From Microbacterium sp. zg-Y625 (lineage in GTDB: Bacteria; Actinomycetota; Actinomycetes; Actinomycetales; Microbacteriaceae), in NCBI RefSeq assembly GCF_030246925.1, contig NZ_CP126740.1, positions 1,054,001 through 1,118,000 of the forward strand: a stretch of 64,000 nt of DNA. Direction: 5' to 3'. Positions 37,346-46,323 of this stretch are shown here, one piece after another. Numbering within the stretch: the stretch's first letter is position 1; each line of letters opens with the position of its first letter. The notes beneath the pieces are model-generated. The model made no database searches and was not told where the DNA came from. It saw nothing but the letters and a program-made list of their open reading frames with translations. A program made the translations under genes and the position numbers.

Positions 37346-38561
37346 GCACGGTCCCGTCGAGCAGGCGGTTCACCGGCAGATAGGCCTTCGTGTACTCGTG
37401 GCCGGCGGCGGCATCCTCGTCGAGTTCGACGCCCAGCCCGGGCTGATCGCCCGGGTGCAGGAAGCCCCGGTCGAACGTGAAGGAGGTCTGGAACACCTCG
37501 AGCGTCTGCTCGTTGTGCGGCATGTACTCCTGGATGCCGAAGTTGTGGATCGCGAGGCCGAGGTGGAGAGCTGCGGCCATGCCGACGGGGGAGATGTCGG
37601 TCGGACCGTGGATGCCCGACTTGATGCCGTAGATCGCCGCGAAGTCGAGGAGCTTCTTCATCGCTGTGATGCCGCCCGTGTGGGTGACCGCCGACCGCAC
37701 GTAGTCGATGAGTCGCTCGGTGATGAGGGTCTGATAGTCGTACACCGAGTTGAAGACCTCGCCGATCGCGAGGGGTGTGGTGGAGTGCTGGCGAACGAGA
37801 CGGAGCGCGGTCTGATCCTCGCCGGGGGTGCAGTCCTCGAGCCAGAAGAGGTCGTAGGGCTCGATGTCCTTCGCGAAGCGCGCGGCCTCGATCGGGGACA
37901 TCCGGTGATGGCCGTCGTGGAGGATGCGCAGGTCCGTGCCGAAGTCCTCGCGGATCTGCGCGAAAACGCCGGGCATGTGCGTCAGGTAGTTGCGGGTGTC
38001 CCAGCGCTCCTCGGCGGGGCGGTCGCCGGAGCGCTTGGCGGGCTCGTAGTCGTAGCGCACACCGTGGCCGGCCGCCGAGACACCGTAGATCTGGCCGAGG
38101 CCGGGAACGCCGGTCTGCACCCGAACGGCCGTGAAGCCGAGCTCCTCGTACCCGGTGATGGCGTTCTTCAGCGCGGCGTAGTCGGTGCCCGAGGCGTGGG
38201 CGTAGACGCGCACGCCCTCGCGGCTGGCGCCGCCGAGCAGCTGGTACAGGGGCATTCCGGCCTTCTTCGCCTTGATGTCCCAGAGCGCCATGTCAACCGC
38301 GGCGATCGCCGCCATCGTCACCGGGCCGCGACGCCAGTACGGTCCGCGGTAGAGGTACTGCCAGGTGTCTTCGATGCGATCCTCGTCGCGGCCGATGAGC
38401 GTGGATGCGACGTGGTCCTCGAGGTAGGACGCGACGGCGAGCTCGCGACCGTTGAGGGTGGCGTCGCCCCAGCCGACGAAGCCGTCCGAGGTCGTGATCT
38501 TGAGCGTGACGAAGTTGCGTCCGGGGCTGGTGATGATGACATCGACGAGCTCGATGGCCAT
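37335..38561 (-). CDS. manD: D-mannonate dehydratase, enolase superfamily (ManD/RspA)
   Basis: It dehydrates D-mannonate (or D-gluconate) to KDG. The 408-residue enolase-superfamily protein has the metal ligands in [23 protein letters not shown] and LAIGEVFNS, and the lid segment [33 protein letters not shown] has Pro where, from memory, high-efficiency ManDs have Ala; Pro is associated with the slower RspA-like group that serves other sugar acids. The start at 38561 follows AGGAGACACC; an upstream in-frame start is unlikely. A hairpin separates it from the transporter gene upstream. Confidence 0.93.
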   Translation of the reverse strand: MAIELVDVIITSPGRNFVTLKITTSDGFVGWGDATLNGRELAVASYLEDHVASTLIGRDEDRIEDTWQYLYRGPYWRRGPVTMAAIAAVDMALWDIKAKKAGMPLYQLLGGASREGVRVYAHASGTDYAALKNAITGYEELGFTAVRVQTGVPGLGQIYGVSAAGHGVRYDYEPAKRSGDRPAEERWDTRNYLTHMPGVFAQIREDFGTDLRILHDGHHRMSPIEAARFAKDIEPYDLFWLEDCTPGEDQTALRLVRQHSTTPLAIGEVFNSVYDYQTLITERLIDYVRSAVTHTGGITAMKKLLDFAAIYGIKSGIHGPTDISPVGMAAALHLGLAIHNFGIQEYMPHNEQTLEVFQTSFTFDRGFLHPGDQPGLGVELDEDAAAGHEYTKAYLPVNRLLDGTVHDW

Positions 38562-38579
38562 GGTGTCTCCTGGGGGTGC

Positions 38580-38609
38580 GGGGTGCGGACGTTCAGGCGC
38601 CCGCACCCC
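38580..38609 (-). terminator. Intra-operon hairpin between transporter and manD
   Basis: GGGGTGCGG (38580-38588) and CCGCACCCC (38601-38609) form a perfect 9-base-pair stem in the 69-base gap upstream of manD. It could lower downstream expression or stabilise mRNA ends. Confidence 0.5.
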
Positions 38610-38630
38610 GGGTTGTGATGGTCTGGTCGG

Positions 38631-40022
38631 TCAGATCGCGTCGCGGGGGTCCGTCAGGTCGCGACCGGCGACCTCCGGCATCCAGATCGACGCGATGAGC
38701 GTGCACAGCGTGAAGAACATCAGCATGATGATGATCGGGATGAACGATCCGGTGACGGCGGAGACCCAGGCGGCCGCGATGACGGGGCCGGCACCGGTTG
38801 CGACGATGGCGCCGATCTCACGCGCCATCGCCGTGTAGGTGTAGCGGTTCCGTGCGCCGAAGATCTCCGGAATGGTCAGGTTCTCGAGCGACGCGAAGCT
38901 CATCACGGCGAGGTTGTGCAGCACGACGTAGCCCACGAAGACCTGCGTGGTCTCTCCGCTGCTGATCATGAGCATGGTCGGGATGATGACGATCAGCGCG
39001 ACGACCGCCCAGATCATGTACATGCGCTTGCGGCCGAAGCGGTCGCCGAGCCAGCCCGACAGTGGCACGGTGATGAAGGCGACGAGCGACGAGACGATGA
39101 CGGCGTTGACGCCGATCGAGCGGTCCAGCAGGAGCACCACGGTGATGTAGCTGATGAGGTACGTCTGGATCATGCCGGAGTTCCCGGCCTGGCCGAAGCG
39201 CAGCATCAGCGCGATGATGAAGGCCTTGATGGGCTTGTGCTGCATCGCCTCCAGCGTGCGGACGTCACCGGTCTCGGTGGCGAGCTGGAGCGCGTCCGCC
39301 TTGGAGAGCGCCCTGCCGTCGACGACGTCGTCACGCTCCTCGAAGACCGGGGTCTCCTTGAGGTTGAAGCGCACCCAGAGAGCGAAGAGCATGATGACCG
39401 CGCTGGCGATGAAGGGGATTCGCCATGCCCACTCGATGACTTCCTCCTCGCTGTACGCGATCAGCAGGATGGCCCAGATGCCCGAGGCCAGGAGGGTGCC
39501 GCAGTTGGTGCCGAGGGCGACGAGAGAGGCGATGATGCCGCGGCGTTTCGCGGGGGCGTACTCGGCGAGCATGACGCCGGCTCCAGAGATCTCCGCGCCG
39601 GCGCCGAAGCCCTGCGCGATGCGCAGCAGCACGAGGAGGATCGGCGCGAGGATGCCCACCTGCGAGTAGGTCGGGAGTACGCCGATGAGCGTGGTCGCGA
39701 GACCCATCAGCAGGATCGTGTAGAAGAGGACCCTGGCGCGGCCGGTCTTGTCACCGAGGCGGGCGAAGAAGAACGCGCCGACAGGGCGTGCCACGTAGCC
39801 GACGCCGTAGGTGGCCATCGCGGCGACCACTGCCACGGCCGGGTTCTCCGCGGAGAAGAAGAGGTCGGCGAAGACGAGCGCGGCGGCCAGCGAGTACAGC
39901 TGGTAGTCCATGAACTCGAGGGCAGTGCCGAGCCAGCCGGAGACGGCGGCGCGCACGAGGTCGCGGACCGACCTCTTCGCTGCGGGATCGGCGGCCGTGA
40001 CCGTCGTTTGCGATTCGGACAT
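38631..40022 (-). CDS. MFS transporter, metabolite:H+ symporter family
   Basis: A 463-residue, 12-helix type importer. MHS-family marks are visible: GWLGTALEFMDYQLYSLAAAL at the start, FFARLGDKTGRARVL (motif A), GAEISGAGVMLAEYAPAKRRG and a second GWLGDRFGRKRMYM in the middle. By position inside the sugar-acid operon it probably takes up the substrate acid with protons. A good ribosome site (AGGAGTACCTCCC) precedes the ATG. Gaps of 69 and 81 bases separate it from its neighbours. Confidence 0.9.
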   Translation of the reverse strand: MSESQTTVTAADPAAKRSVRDLVRAAVSGWLGTALEFMDYQLYSLAAALVFADLFFSAENPAVAVVAAMATYGVGYVARPVGAFFFARLGDKTGRARVLFYTILLMGLATTLIGVLPTYSQVGILAPILLVLLRIAQGFGAGAEISGAGVMLAEYAPAKRRGIIASLVALGTNCGTLLASGIWAILLIAYSEEEVIEWAWRIPFIASAVIMLFALWVRFNLKETPVFEERDDVVDGRALSKADALQLATETGDVRTLEAMQHKPIKAFIIALMLRFGQAGNSGMIQTYLISYITVVLLLDRSIGVNAVIVSSLVAFITVPLSGWLGDRFGRKRMYMIWAVVALIVIIPTMLMISSGETTQVFVGYVVLHNLAVMSFASLENLTIPEIFGARNRYTYTAMAREIGAIVATGAGPVIAAAWVSAVTGSFIPIIIMLMFFTLCTLIASIWMPEVAGRDLTDPRDAI

Positions 40023-40103
40023 GGGAGGTACTCCTTCGGACCAGGAAACGGTATGGGTGTGACGGTGTGACGGGAGCGGCGGGCCGCTGGATAGTGGTGA
40101 TTG

Positions 40104-41108
40104 CTAGAGGGAGAGAAGCACTTTGGCGGAGGCGGACGAGTCGCGGGCGGTCTCGAACGCGCTGACGGCATCGGATGCCGGGATGACGTGCGACACGACG
40201 GGGTCGAGGGCATCTGACTCCGCGAGCATCCGCACGGCGTCGTCGATCTCCGTCGAGAAGCGGAACGCACCGCGGATCGTGAGCTCTTTCGCCAGCATCG
40301 GCGCGAGGTTCACGCCGACGTCGGCGTTCGGGAGCATCCCGACCTGGACGACCGTGCCGGCGCGGCGTGCCGCGCGCACGGCCTGGGTGAGCGCGGCGCC
40401 CACGCCGGAGCATTCGAAGACGACGTCGTACGACTCGTTCTCGATCGTGTCGCGCCCGACGAGGGAGACCTCCGTCGCGCCCAGCGCCTGCGCGCGTTCG
40501 AGCGGTTCGGGGCGCACGTCGCTCGCGCCGACGACCCCGGCGCCGGCGTGCACGGCAGCCGCGACGACGAGCAGGCCGATGGGGCCCGCGCCGATGACGA
40601 GCACGCGCCGGCCGGTGAGGTCACCCGCGAGACTCACGGCGTGCAGCGCGACGGCGAGCGGCTCGGCGAGCGCGGCGCGCTCAAGGGGCAGGGTGTCGGG
40701 CAGCACCCGCACCATGTGGTCCTCGACGATGAGCAGTTCGGATGCCCCGCCCTGGCGGTGCGGGTTCGCCGCGGCGCTGCCGAGGTAGTCGCCGCCGGGA
40801 CGCAGGTGCGGGCGGTCCTCGAGGCCGGGTGCAGAGGCACCGTAGCGCGCGGGGTGCACAGTGACCGGAGTGCCGGGCGCGAGGCGTCCGGACGGGTCGA
40901 GGTCGACGACGCCGGAGAGCTCGTGACCGGGGGTCAGTGGCTCGCGGATCGTGTACTCGCCGTTGGCGCCGTGGAAGTAGTAGTGCAGGTCGGATCCGCA
41001 GATGCCCACGAAAGCGACGCGCAGCCGCACCTCGCCGTCGCGGGGCTCGGGGACCTCGCGGTCCTCCCAGCGGATGTCTTCCTTGCTGTGGATGACGAGC
41101 GATTTCAT
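40104..41108 (-). CDS. Zinc-type alcohol dehydrogenase, L-idonate/L-gulonate 5-dehydrogenase-like
   Basis: It is predicted to oxidise C5 of a hexonate such as L-idonate or L-gulonate with NAD(P). The 334-residue MDR protein starts like IdnD (GICGSDLHYYFHG). Catalytic zinc ligands are Cys in GICGSD, His-Glu in TPGHELSG and Glu in AEPLAVALHAV. The Rossmann motif is VIGAGPIGLLVV. The four cysteines of the structural zinc lobe are absent: that region reads HPARYGASAPGLEDRPHLRP. It overlaps the upstream fructuronate-reductase-like gene by four bases. Confidence 0.88.
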   Translation of the reverse strand: MKSLVIHSKEDIRWEDREVPEPRDGEVRLRVAFVGICGSDLHYYFHGANGEYTIREPLTPGHELSGVVDLDPSGRLAPGTPVTVHPARYGASAPGLEDRPHLRPGGDYLGSAAANPHRQGGASELLIVEDHMVRVLPDTLPLERAALAEPLAVALHAVSLAGDLTGRRVLVIGAGPIGLLVVAAAVHAGAGVVGASDVRPEPLERAQALGATEVSLVGRDTIENESYDVVFECSGVGAALTQAVRAARRAGTVVQVGMLPNADVGVNLAPMLAKELTIRGAFRFSTEIDDAVRMLAESDALDPVVSHVIPASDAVSAFETARDSSASAKVLLSL

Positions 41109-42640
41109 CGTCGTCCCCCCTTCGTGGTGAGTGCGGACGACGTCCCGGACGATGCCGAAACCGCATCGGTGATGGCGGCATCCACTCCGCGGGTGCGGAT
41201 CATGTCGACGAGCTCGCCGACCCGGGCGATGAACGCGTCCTGGTGGGCGAGGGCGGTGCCGAAGAGCTGCAGGTCGGTGATCACGCGGAGGGCGAGTTCT
41301 CCGCCATCGCGCACGGTGGCCGAGAAAGCGGCGAGGCGTTCGCGCGCCGAGTCGGTCATTGCGGCCGCTTCGATGCCGGGATCGAATCCGGGCAGCGGGG
41401 CGAGGCAGGAGAGGTAGCCGGCGACGGTGAGCGCGATCAGGTGCGGCATCTCGCCGCGCCCGAGTGCCTGCAGCGCGGGCTCAGGGATGCGCTGGCGGAG
41501 CTTCACCGAGCCGTCGGAGCCGACCTGACTGGTGCGGTGACCAAGGGCGCTGTTTCCCCAACGCTCGAAGAGCTGGCCCTCGTACTCACGGATGTCGACA
41601 CCGGTGGGCACCTCGACCGACGGCTCGTACTCGCGGCGCATGACGGAGCGCGCGGCATCCTCGATCCCGCCCAGGCCGATGGCCTCGGGGATCGTCGCGA
41701 CGCCGCGGAGAGCGCCGAGGTACGCGATGAGCGAGTGGGTGCCGTTGAGCAGGCGCACCTTCATCTGCTCGTAACGGCCGACCTCGTCGGTGAAGACGGC
41801 ACCACCCGCCTCCCACGCGGGGCGTCCGGCGGCGAACCGGTCCTCGATGGCCCACATCGAGAACGGCTCGCCCGGCACGGGGATCTCGTCTCGGGCGCCG
41901 AGGAGCGTGCCGACCTCGTTGCGCAGCTGCGGCGTCGTGGCAGGGACGATGCGGTCGACCATGCTCGAGGGGAACGTCACGGCGCGGTCGAGGAAAGCGA
42001 GGGCATCGGATGCCTCGCCGCCGGGCAGCGCCTGGAGGAACTCGCGCACGAGCTTCTCGGTGTGCTTGCCGTTGGCCGCGAGGTTGTCGCAGCTGAGCAC
42101 CGAGAGCGGCTCGCCCGCGCCGGCCGCCCGAGCCTGCAGCCCACGGGCGAGCTGTCCGATGGTCGACCGGGGTGCGCCGCCGGCGAGGTCTGCGCGGACC
42201 GACGGGTCGTCGAGGTCGAGGTGCTCAGTCGAGGCGGAGTAGCTGTATCCGTTCTCCGTGACGGTGAGGGTCACGATGCGGATGGCCGGATCGGCGATGT
42301 GCGCAACGACCCGCTCGGGCTGGTCGGCCGCGACGAAGGCATCGCTGTGCACGCCGGGGATCGCGAGCGTCGTGCCGGCGGGGGAGATGGTGGCGACGGA
42401 GTAGAGGAAATCCTGCGCGCGCAGCGCCTCGACGACCGTGCGGGAGCGGGAGGCGACCCCCACGATTCCCCAGCTGCCGCCCTCCTTCTGCAGGGCAGCG
42501 GCGGTGTACATCGCCTGGTGCGCCCGGTGGAAGCTGCCGAGACCGAGATGGAGGATGCCGGCGCCCGCGGGGTTGACCAGCGGAGCGGTGGCCGCAGGGG
42601 TGGTGCGGCTCAGCATCCGGAGATCGGCGTTGATCGTCAT
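41105..42640 (-). CDS. Mannitol dehydrogenase family; fructuronate reductase-like
   Basis: It is predicted to interconvert D-fructuronate and D-mannonate (UxuB-like). The 511-residue polyol dehydrogenase has the N-terminal ILHLGLGSFHRAHQAMY, the NAD-side GIVGVASRSR, the central DNLAANGKHTEKLV and the family's late KVRLLNGTHSLIAYLGAL, containing the catalytic Lys/Asn/His set. It is the first gene of the operon, with its ATG 84 bases from the divergent LacI-type gene. Tagaturonate or mannitol as substrate cannot be excluded, but operon content favours fructuronate. Confidence 0.9.
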   Translation of the reverse strand: MTINADLRMLSRTTPAATAPLVNPAGAGILHLGLGSFHRAHQAMYTAAALQKEGGSWGIVGVASRSRTVVEALRAQDFLYSVATISPAGTTLAIPGVHSDAFVAADQPERVVAHIADPAIRIVTLTVTENGYSYSASTEHLDLDDPSVRADLAGGAPRSTIGQLARGLQARAAGAGEPLSVLSCDNLAANGKHTEKLVREFLQALPGGEASDALAFLDRAVTFPSSMVDRIVPATTPQLRNEVGTLLGARDEIPVPGEPFSMWAIEDRFAAGRPAWEAGGAVFTDEVGRYEQMKVRLLNGTHSLIAYLGALRGVATIPEAIGLGGIEDAARSVMRREYEPSVEVPTGVDIREYEGQLFERWGNSALGHRTSQVGSDGSVKLRQRIPEPALQALGRGEMPHLIALTVAGYLSCLAPLPGFDPGIEAAAMTDSARERLAAFSATVRDGGELALRVITDLQLFGTALAHQDAFIARVGELVDMIRTRGVDAAITDAVSASSGTSSALTTKGGRR

Positions 42641-42643
42641 GAA

Positions 42644-42683
42644 AAACAGTGTGAATCAGTTGTACAAACTTGTCAAGCTGTTT
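42644..42683. promoter_or_regulatory. Extended palindromic operator between uxuB-like and lacI-type genes
   Basis: TTGTACAA (42660-42667) is a perfect palindrome at the exact centre of AAACAG (42644-42649) and CTGTTT (42678-42683). CTTGTCAAG (42669-42677) lies beside it. On the minus strand TTGACA (42676-42671) is a good -35 for the operon. On the plus strand TAGGAT (42703-42708) is a -10 for the regulator. Binding here would control both directions. Confidence 0.65.
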
Positions 42684-42724
42684 CAGTGATGGCGCGATGT
42701 CCTAGGATTGCGGCGAGGCGGGGG

Positions 42725-43696
42725 GTGAACGTGGCAGCGACACTGACGGACGTGGCACGCCGCGCGGGGGTGTCGATCGCCACCGCGTCGCGTGCGTTCG
42801 GCGAGCCGGAGCGCCTCGCTGCCGCCACGCGCGAGCGCGTCATGGAGGCAGCGGCCGACCTCGGCTATGCCAACCCGCAGGCGGGCACCGCCACCCGCAC
42901 GTTCGGCGTGATCGTGCCGGACGTGGCCAACCCCGTCTACGGCAAGCTTCTCAAGGCCATCGAGAGCCAGGCGTGGCACGGACGCCACCGCATCGTGCTG
43001 TTCGACGCCGATGAGGACCTCCGCCGCGAGCGCGAGCAGATCGAACAGGCTCGTCGGCTCGACGGCATGCTGCTGTGTTCGCCCCGCCTGCCCGACGCCG
43101 AGGTCATCGCCCTCATCGGCACCAGCCCTGCAGTCATCATCAATCGGCAGATCGACGGCGTCCCCTGCGTGATCATGGACGCCGTGCACGGTCCCAGTCA
43201 GGCCATCGAGCACCTCGTCGCCCTCGGGCACGAGCACATCGCCTACGCCTCGGGCCCGCAAGGGTCATGGGCCGACGCCCGCCGTTTCGACACCATCGCC
43301 GCGGCGTGCGAACACCACGGCATCCGTCTCACCCGCCTCAGCCACCACGCCGCGTCGATTCAGGGCGGGCGCGCCGCTGCCGCACTCGCGGCAGCGAGCG
43401 GGGCCACGGCCGTCGTCGCATACAACGACCTCGTCGCCCTGGGGCTCGAGGCGGGGATGCTGGAACTGGGGCGCTCCTGCCCCGACGACATCAGCCTCGT
43501 GGGCATCGACGACATCGACCTCGCCGGGGCGGTCACCCCGGCACTCACCACGGTGCAGATGCCCATCGAGCGCAGCGGCGCCCTCGCCGTCGACCTGCTG
43601 CTGCAGGCGATCGCCGGCACCGTGATCGGCGACGTCGTGACGCTCGGCTCGCAGCTGATCGTCCGGGCGTCGACCGGGGTTGCGCGGGCAGCCTAG
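42725..43696 (+). CDS. LacI family transcriptional regulator
   Basis: A regulator of about 323 residues. The N-terminal HTH is TLTDVARRAGVSIATASRAF, followed by the hinge region LGYANPQAGTATRT. The periplasmic-binding-like effector domain begins FGVIVPDVANPVYGKLL and includes VVAYNDLVALGLEAGM and DISLVGIDDIDLAG. The GTG at 42725 (or 42731) follows GCGAGGCGGGG and lies downstream of the putative -10. An ATG at 42689 lies upstream of that -10 and is rejected. Its divergent position makes the sugar-acid operon its likely target, with a pathway intermediate as inducer. Confidence 0.93.
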   Translation: MNVAATLTDVARRAGVSIATASRAFGEPERLAAATRERVMEAAADLGYANPQAGTATRTFGVIVPDVANPVYGKLLKAIESQAWHGRHRIVLFDADEDLRREREQIEQARRLDGMLLCSPRLPDAEVIALIGTSPAVIINRQIDGVPCVIMDAVHGPSQAIEHLVALGHEHIAYASGPQGSWADARRFDTIAAACEHHGIRLTRLSHHAASIQGGRAAAALAAASGATAVVAYNDLVALGLEAGMLELGRSCPDDISLVGIDDIDLAGAVTPALTTVQMPIERSGALAVDLLLQAIAGTVIGDVVTLGSQLIVRASTGVARAA

Positions 43697-43770
43697 CGCG
43701 CGTCTCCGCGCTGGGCGGTTATGCGGGTGAAATCGCTGCGGTGTCGGGGGCCCGTGAGAGAGTCGGCCCC

Positions 43771-44688
43771 ATGACATCGAGGGTGCTTGTCAGCGAAGCC
43801 AATCGGGAGCGCAACCGGCCGTGGAGCGTATTGGGCGTTCCTTCCAGCGCGGCCGCCCACTGGGCCGGGCTGGACAAGGGCCCGGGTGCCCTGCGCTCGG
43901 CCGGGCTGATGGAGGCGCTCCACCGGGGACCAGTCGCGGTGCGGGACTGCGGTGACCAACCGGAGGCCCTGTGGGCACCCCTTCGCCAGGCCGACAGGCC
44001 GAACAATGCCGACGCGGTGCTCGAGGTGCTGGTGAACGCGCGTACTCGTATTGTCGAGCTTCTGGAGGAAGGCGCGCGACCTCTCATCATCGGAGGGGAG
44101 TGCACACTCGCCATCGCGATGGTGAGTGCGTTCGTCACTGCGGGGCGCGATGTCGGGATGATCTGGGTTGACGGCGGGCAGGATCTCGCAATCCCTGCCG
44201 ATCACCCCGACGAACCCATCCTCGACTCCATGGGAGTCGCGCACATGCTCGACCTGCCTGGCACCGACGACGCCATCGCCGGCATCGGCCCACGGCGACC
44301 GCTGTTGCGAGACTCCGATGTCGTCTTCCTGGGCTTGACCGACGACGAAGAGGACGTGCACGGGCAGGTGGGCAGCGTGCGCATCCCGGGGTCGATCGTG
44401 TCCGCCGATCCGGCGGCGGCGGCGCGCCGCGCCATCGCCGGGCTGAGCAACGATCATGTCGTGGTCCACATCGATGTCGACGTGCTGGACTTCCTCCAGG
44501 TACCCGCGGCCGACGTACCCTCCTACGGTCGTGGGCTCTCACTCCGCGACCTCACCGAATTGCTCCGCGTCCTCCTCCAAGAGCCACGGTGCGCCGGCGC
44601 GCTGCTCGTGGAATACAACCCCGACCACGACCCAGAACGTGTCGCGGCGAAGGCGCTCGTGAGCATGCTGCAAGCGGCGTTGGCATGA
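43771..44688 (+). CDS. Arginase-fold protein with altered metal site
   Basis: A 305-residue ureohydrolase-superfamily protein. The fold's landmarks are present: KGPGALRSAGLMEAL, LIIGGECTLAIAMV, then IWVDGGQDLAIP and VVHIDVDVLDFL. In true arginases these read GGDH, DAHxD and SxDxDxxDP. Here the first His is Cys and the middle motif is DGGQD, so both metal-binding His are gone while the Asp pairs remain. It may use one metal, another reaction, or be inactive. It stands alone after the lacI-type gene. ATG 43771 starts the conserved part, though no clear ribosome site is seen. Confidence 0.82.
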   Translation: MTSRVLVSEANRERNRPWSVLGVPSSAAAHWAGLDKGPGALRSAGLMEALHRGPVAVRDCGDQPEALWAPLRQADRPNNADAVLEVLVNARTRIVELLEEGARPLIIGGECTLAIAMVSAFVTAGRDVGMIWVDGGQDLAIPADHPDEPILDSMGVAHMLDLPGTDDAIAGIGPRRPLLRDSDVVFLGLTDDEEDVHGQVGSVRIPGSIVSADPAAAARRAIAGLSNDHVVVHIDVDVLDFLQVPAADVPSYGRGLSLRDLTELLRVLLQEPRCAGALLVEYNPDHDPERVAAKALVSMLQAALA

Positions 44689-44787
44689 CTGCCGCGTGAT
44701 CCGATAGACCGTCGTCAGGCCGTGGCGCAGCGCGCGGCCGCCCCACCGAGTCGTGCAGGAGAGGCGCGCGCAGGAATCCTGCCCCTG

Positions 44788-45270
44788 CTAGACCTCAGCG
44801 GCGAACGACGCGGTGCGAAGCTGCAGCTCTTCGATCCGTCGCTGGCGGGCCGCTTCGAGGTCGTACCCCTCGTAGGCGAGCGGGGGAGTGCGGCGCACGT
44901 TCCGCGAGCATTGGAACTCCTCGCAGACCAGCGTGCCAATCGTGTTGCCGTTGCGCCCCGCCTTGCCCGAGCGCTTGGCGCTGAAGAACACCACGCTGTT
45001 CGGGAGGGTGACGTCGTTGCACCACGCGCACTGGGCGCGCGAGCGCGGTGACGTCGTGGCCTGCTGCAGCAGGATGCCGATGAGGTCGCCGTCCAACGAC
45101 GGCACCACGGCATACGCGCGCCGGCCGATCTTCGGGTCGCGCCAGCCCAGGTAATCCAGTCGATCCCAGTCGAGCGTCTCGAAACCGGCGGGAAGGGTGA
45201 GGTCGCTGACCTCCTTGCGAGAGGCGTTGACGAAGGACGCGCGGAGGGTCTTCTCGGTGATGGGGAGCAT
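44788..45270 (-). CDS. FBP-domain protein (EF-G-binding/FusB-like treble clef)
   Basis: A 160-residue protein with the C-terminal treble-clef zinc finger of the FBP/FusB family: AQCAWCNDVTLPNSVVFFSAKR, followed by NTIGTLVCEEFQCSRNVRR, giving the four cysteines. FusB-type proteins bind elongation factor G and help it leave the ribosome. Homologues are widespread in actinobacteria and rarely studied. ATG 45270 gives the family-like N terminus (MLPITEKTLRASFVNASRKE); an upstream in-frame start at 45303 is less likely. It stands alone. Confidence 0.85.
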   Translation of the reverse strand: MLPITEKTLRASFVNASRKEVSDLTLPAGFETLDWDRLDYLGWRDPKIGRRAYAVVPSLDGDLIGILLQQATTSPRSRAQCAWCNDVTLPNSVVFFSAKRSGKAGRNGNTIGTLVCEEFQCSRNVRRTPPLAYEGYDLEAARQRRIEELQLRTASFAAEV

Positions 45271-45303
45271 GGTTTCGCTTTCGGTGATGCCCGGGCGCGT
45301 CAT

Positions 45304-45549
45304 GCGCGCCGCACGGGCGTAGGCGTTAAGGGGTCGGTGATGGCGGCCGCGTCAGAAGACGCGACCGGGGGCATCACGCCCTGATGCCGGCGATACGGGC
45401 GCCGACCACCTCCGGGAAGCTCACCCGCCAAGCCTACGCTTCGGCATCAAGGCAAGGCGCTTGACCCTGTGGCGACCACACGGTCTTGACTCGACGTGTC
45501 GACGTCGTCCGGCCGTTTCGGCGGTCGATCCCAAGAGGGGAGTTTGACC
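45304..45549. other. Divergent intergenic region with a hairpin
   Basis: This 246-base gap carries the promoters of the FBP and SDR genes. CGCGTC (45348-45353) and GACGCG (45358-45363) form a tetraloop hairpin inside an outer GTGATG/CATCAC pair. No small gene is convincing. GAGGGGAG at 45534-45541 is the ribosome site of the SDR gene. Confidence 0.5.
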
Positions 45550-46323
45550 ATGACAACTCGAAGACAGCGAGTGGCGATCGTCACCGGCGCGGGAAGCGCT
45601 CACGGAATCGGGTTCGCGTCAGCGCGTCTTCTCGGGCTCGCCGGAAACCAGGTGGTGATCACATCGACGACGGATCGCATCTTCGAGCGCGTCGCAGAAT
45701 TGCGCGACGCAGGCATCCGAGCGGAAGGGGTGGTCGCCGACCTCACCGATCAGGGCGGCGCGGACGCGGTCGTCGCGTGTGCGCGGGATCTGTTCGGTGG
45801 AGTGGACATCCTCGTCAACAACGCCGGGATGACGGCCGTGTCCGACTCGTACGCGCCGCGCGGGATCGGCAGAACGGTCCTCGGCCACTGGCACGCCTCG
45901 CTCGATCGGAACCTGACCACGACGTTCCTGATGACCCGCGCCGTGACGGGCCCCATGCAGGCCGCCGGCTACGGGCGCGTGGTCAACGTGTCCTCGGTGT
46001 CGGGCCCCGTCGCCGCATACCGGGGCGACGTCGCCTACCACGCGGCGAAGGCCGGGATCGTGGGACTGACGCGCGCGGCGGCGATCGATATGGCCGCGGC
46101 CGGCATCACGGTGAACGCTGTCGCTCCGGGGTGGATCGACACGGCATCCGCCTCCGATCAGGAACGGCGTATGGGCGCGGCCACACCCGTCGGCCGATCC
46201 GGCACCGCAGACGAGGTGGCGTACGTGATCGCGTTTCTCGCAGGCGAAGGCGCGTCTTACATCACCGGACAGCTCATCACGATCGACGGCGCCAACTCCA
46301 TCGCCGAGGAGCGCGGTCGATGA
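45550..46323 (+). CDS. SDR family oxidoreductase
   Basis: A 257-residue short-chain dehydrogenase. The cofactor motif is TGAGSAHGIGFA (variant of TGxxxGIG), the structural NNAG motif is in ILVNNAGMTAV, the catalytic Ser lies in NVSSVSGP and the Tyr/Lys in YHAAKAG. The C terminus has AVAPGWIDT and GQLITIDGA. The start is ATG 45550, after GAGGGGAG. It shares an ATGA overlap with the DUF2252 gene, so both are probably made together. Substrate unknown. Confidence 0.9.
   Translation: MTTRRQRVAIVTGAGSAHGIGFASARLLGLAGNQVVITSTTDRIFERVAELRDAGIRAEGVVADLTDQGGADAVVACARDLFGGVDILVNNAGMTAVSDSYAPRGIGRTVLGHWHASLDRNLTTTFLMTRAVTGPMQAAGYGRVVNVSSVSGPVAAYRGDVAYHAAKAGIVGLTRAAAIDMAAAGITVNAVAPGWIDTASASDQERRMGAATPVGRSGTADEVAYVIAFLAGEGASYITGQLITIDGANSIAEERGR

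Noticed and set aside
41243-43696. An 817-codon frame that includes the LacI-type regulator
   Set aside because: The upstream part is antisense to the fructuronate-reductase-like gene. The regulator's own start lies at 42725, after its -10 and ribosome site.
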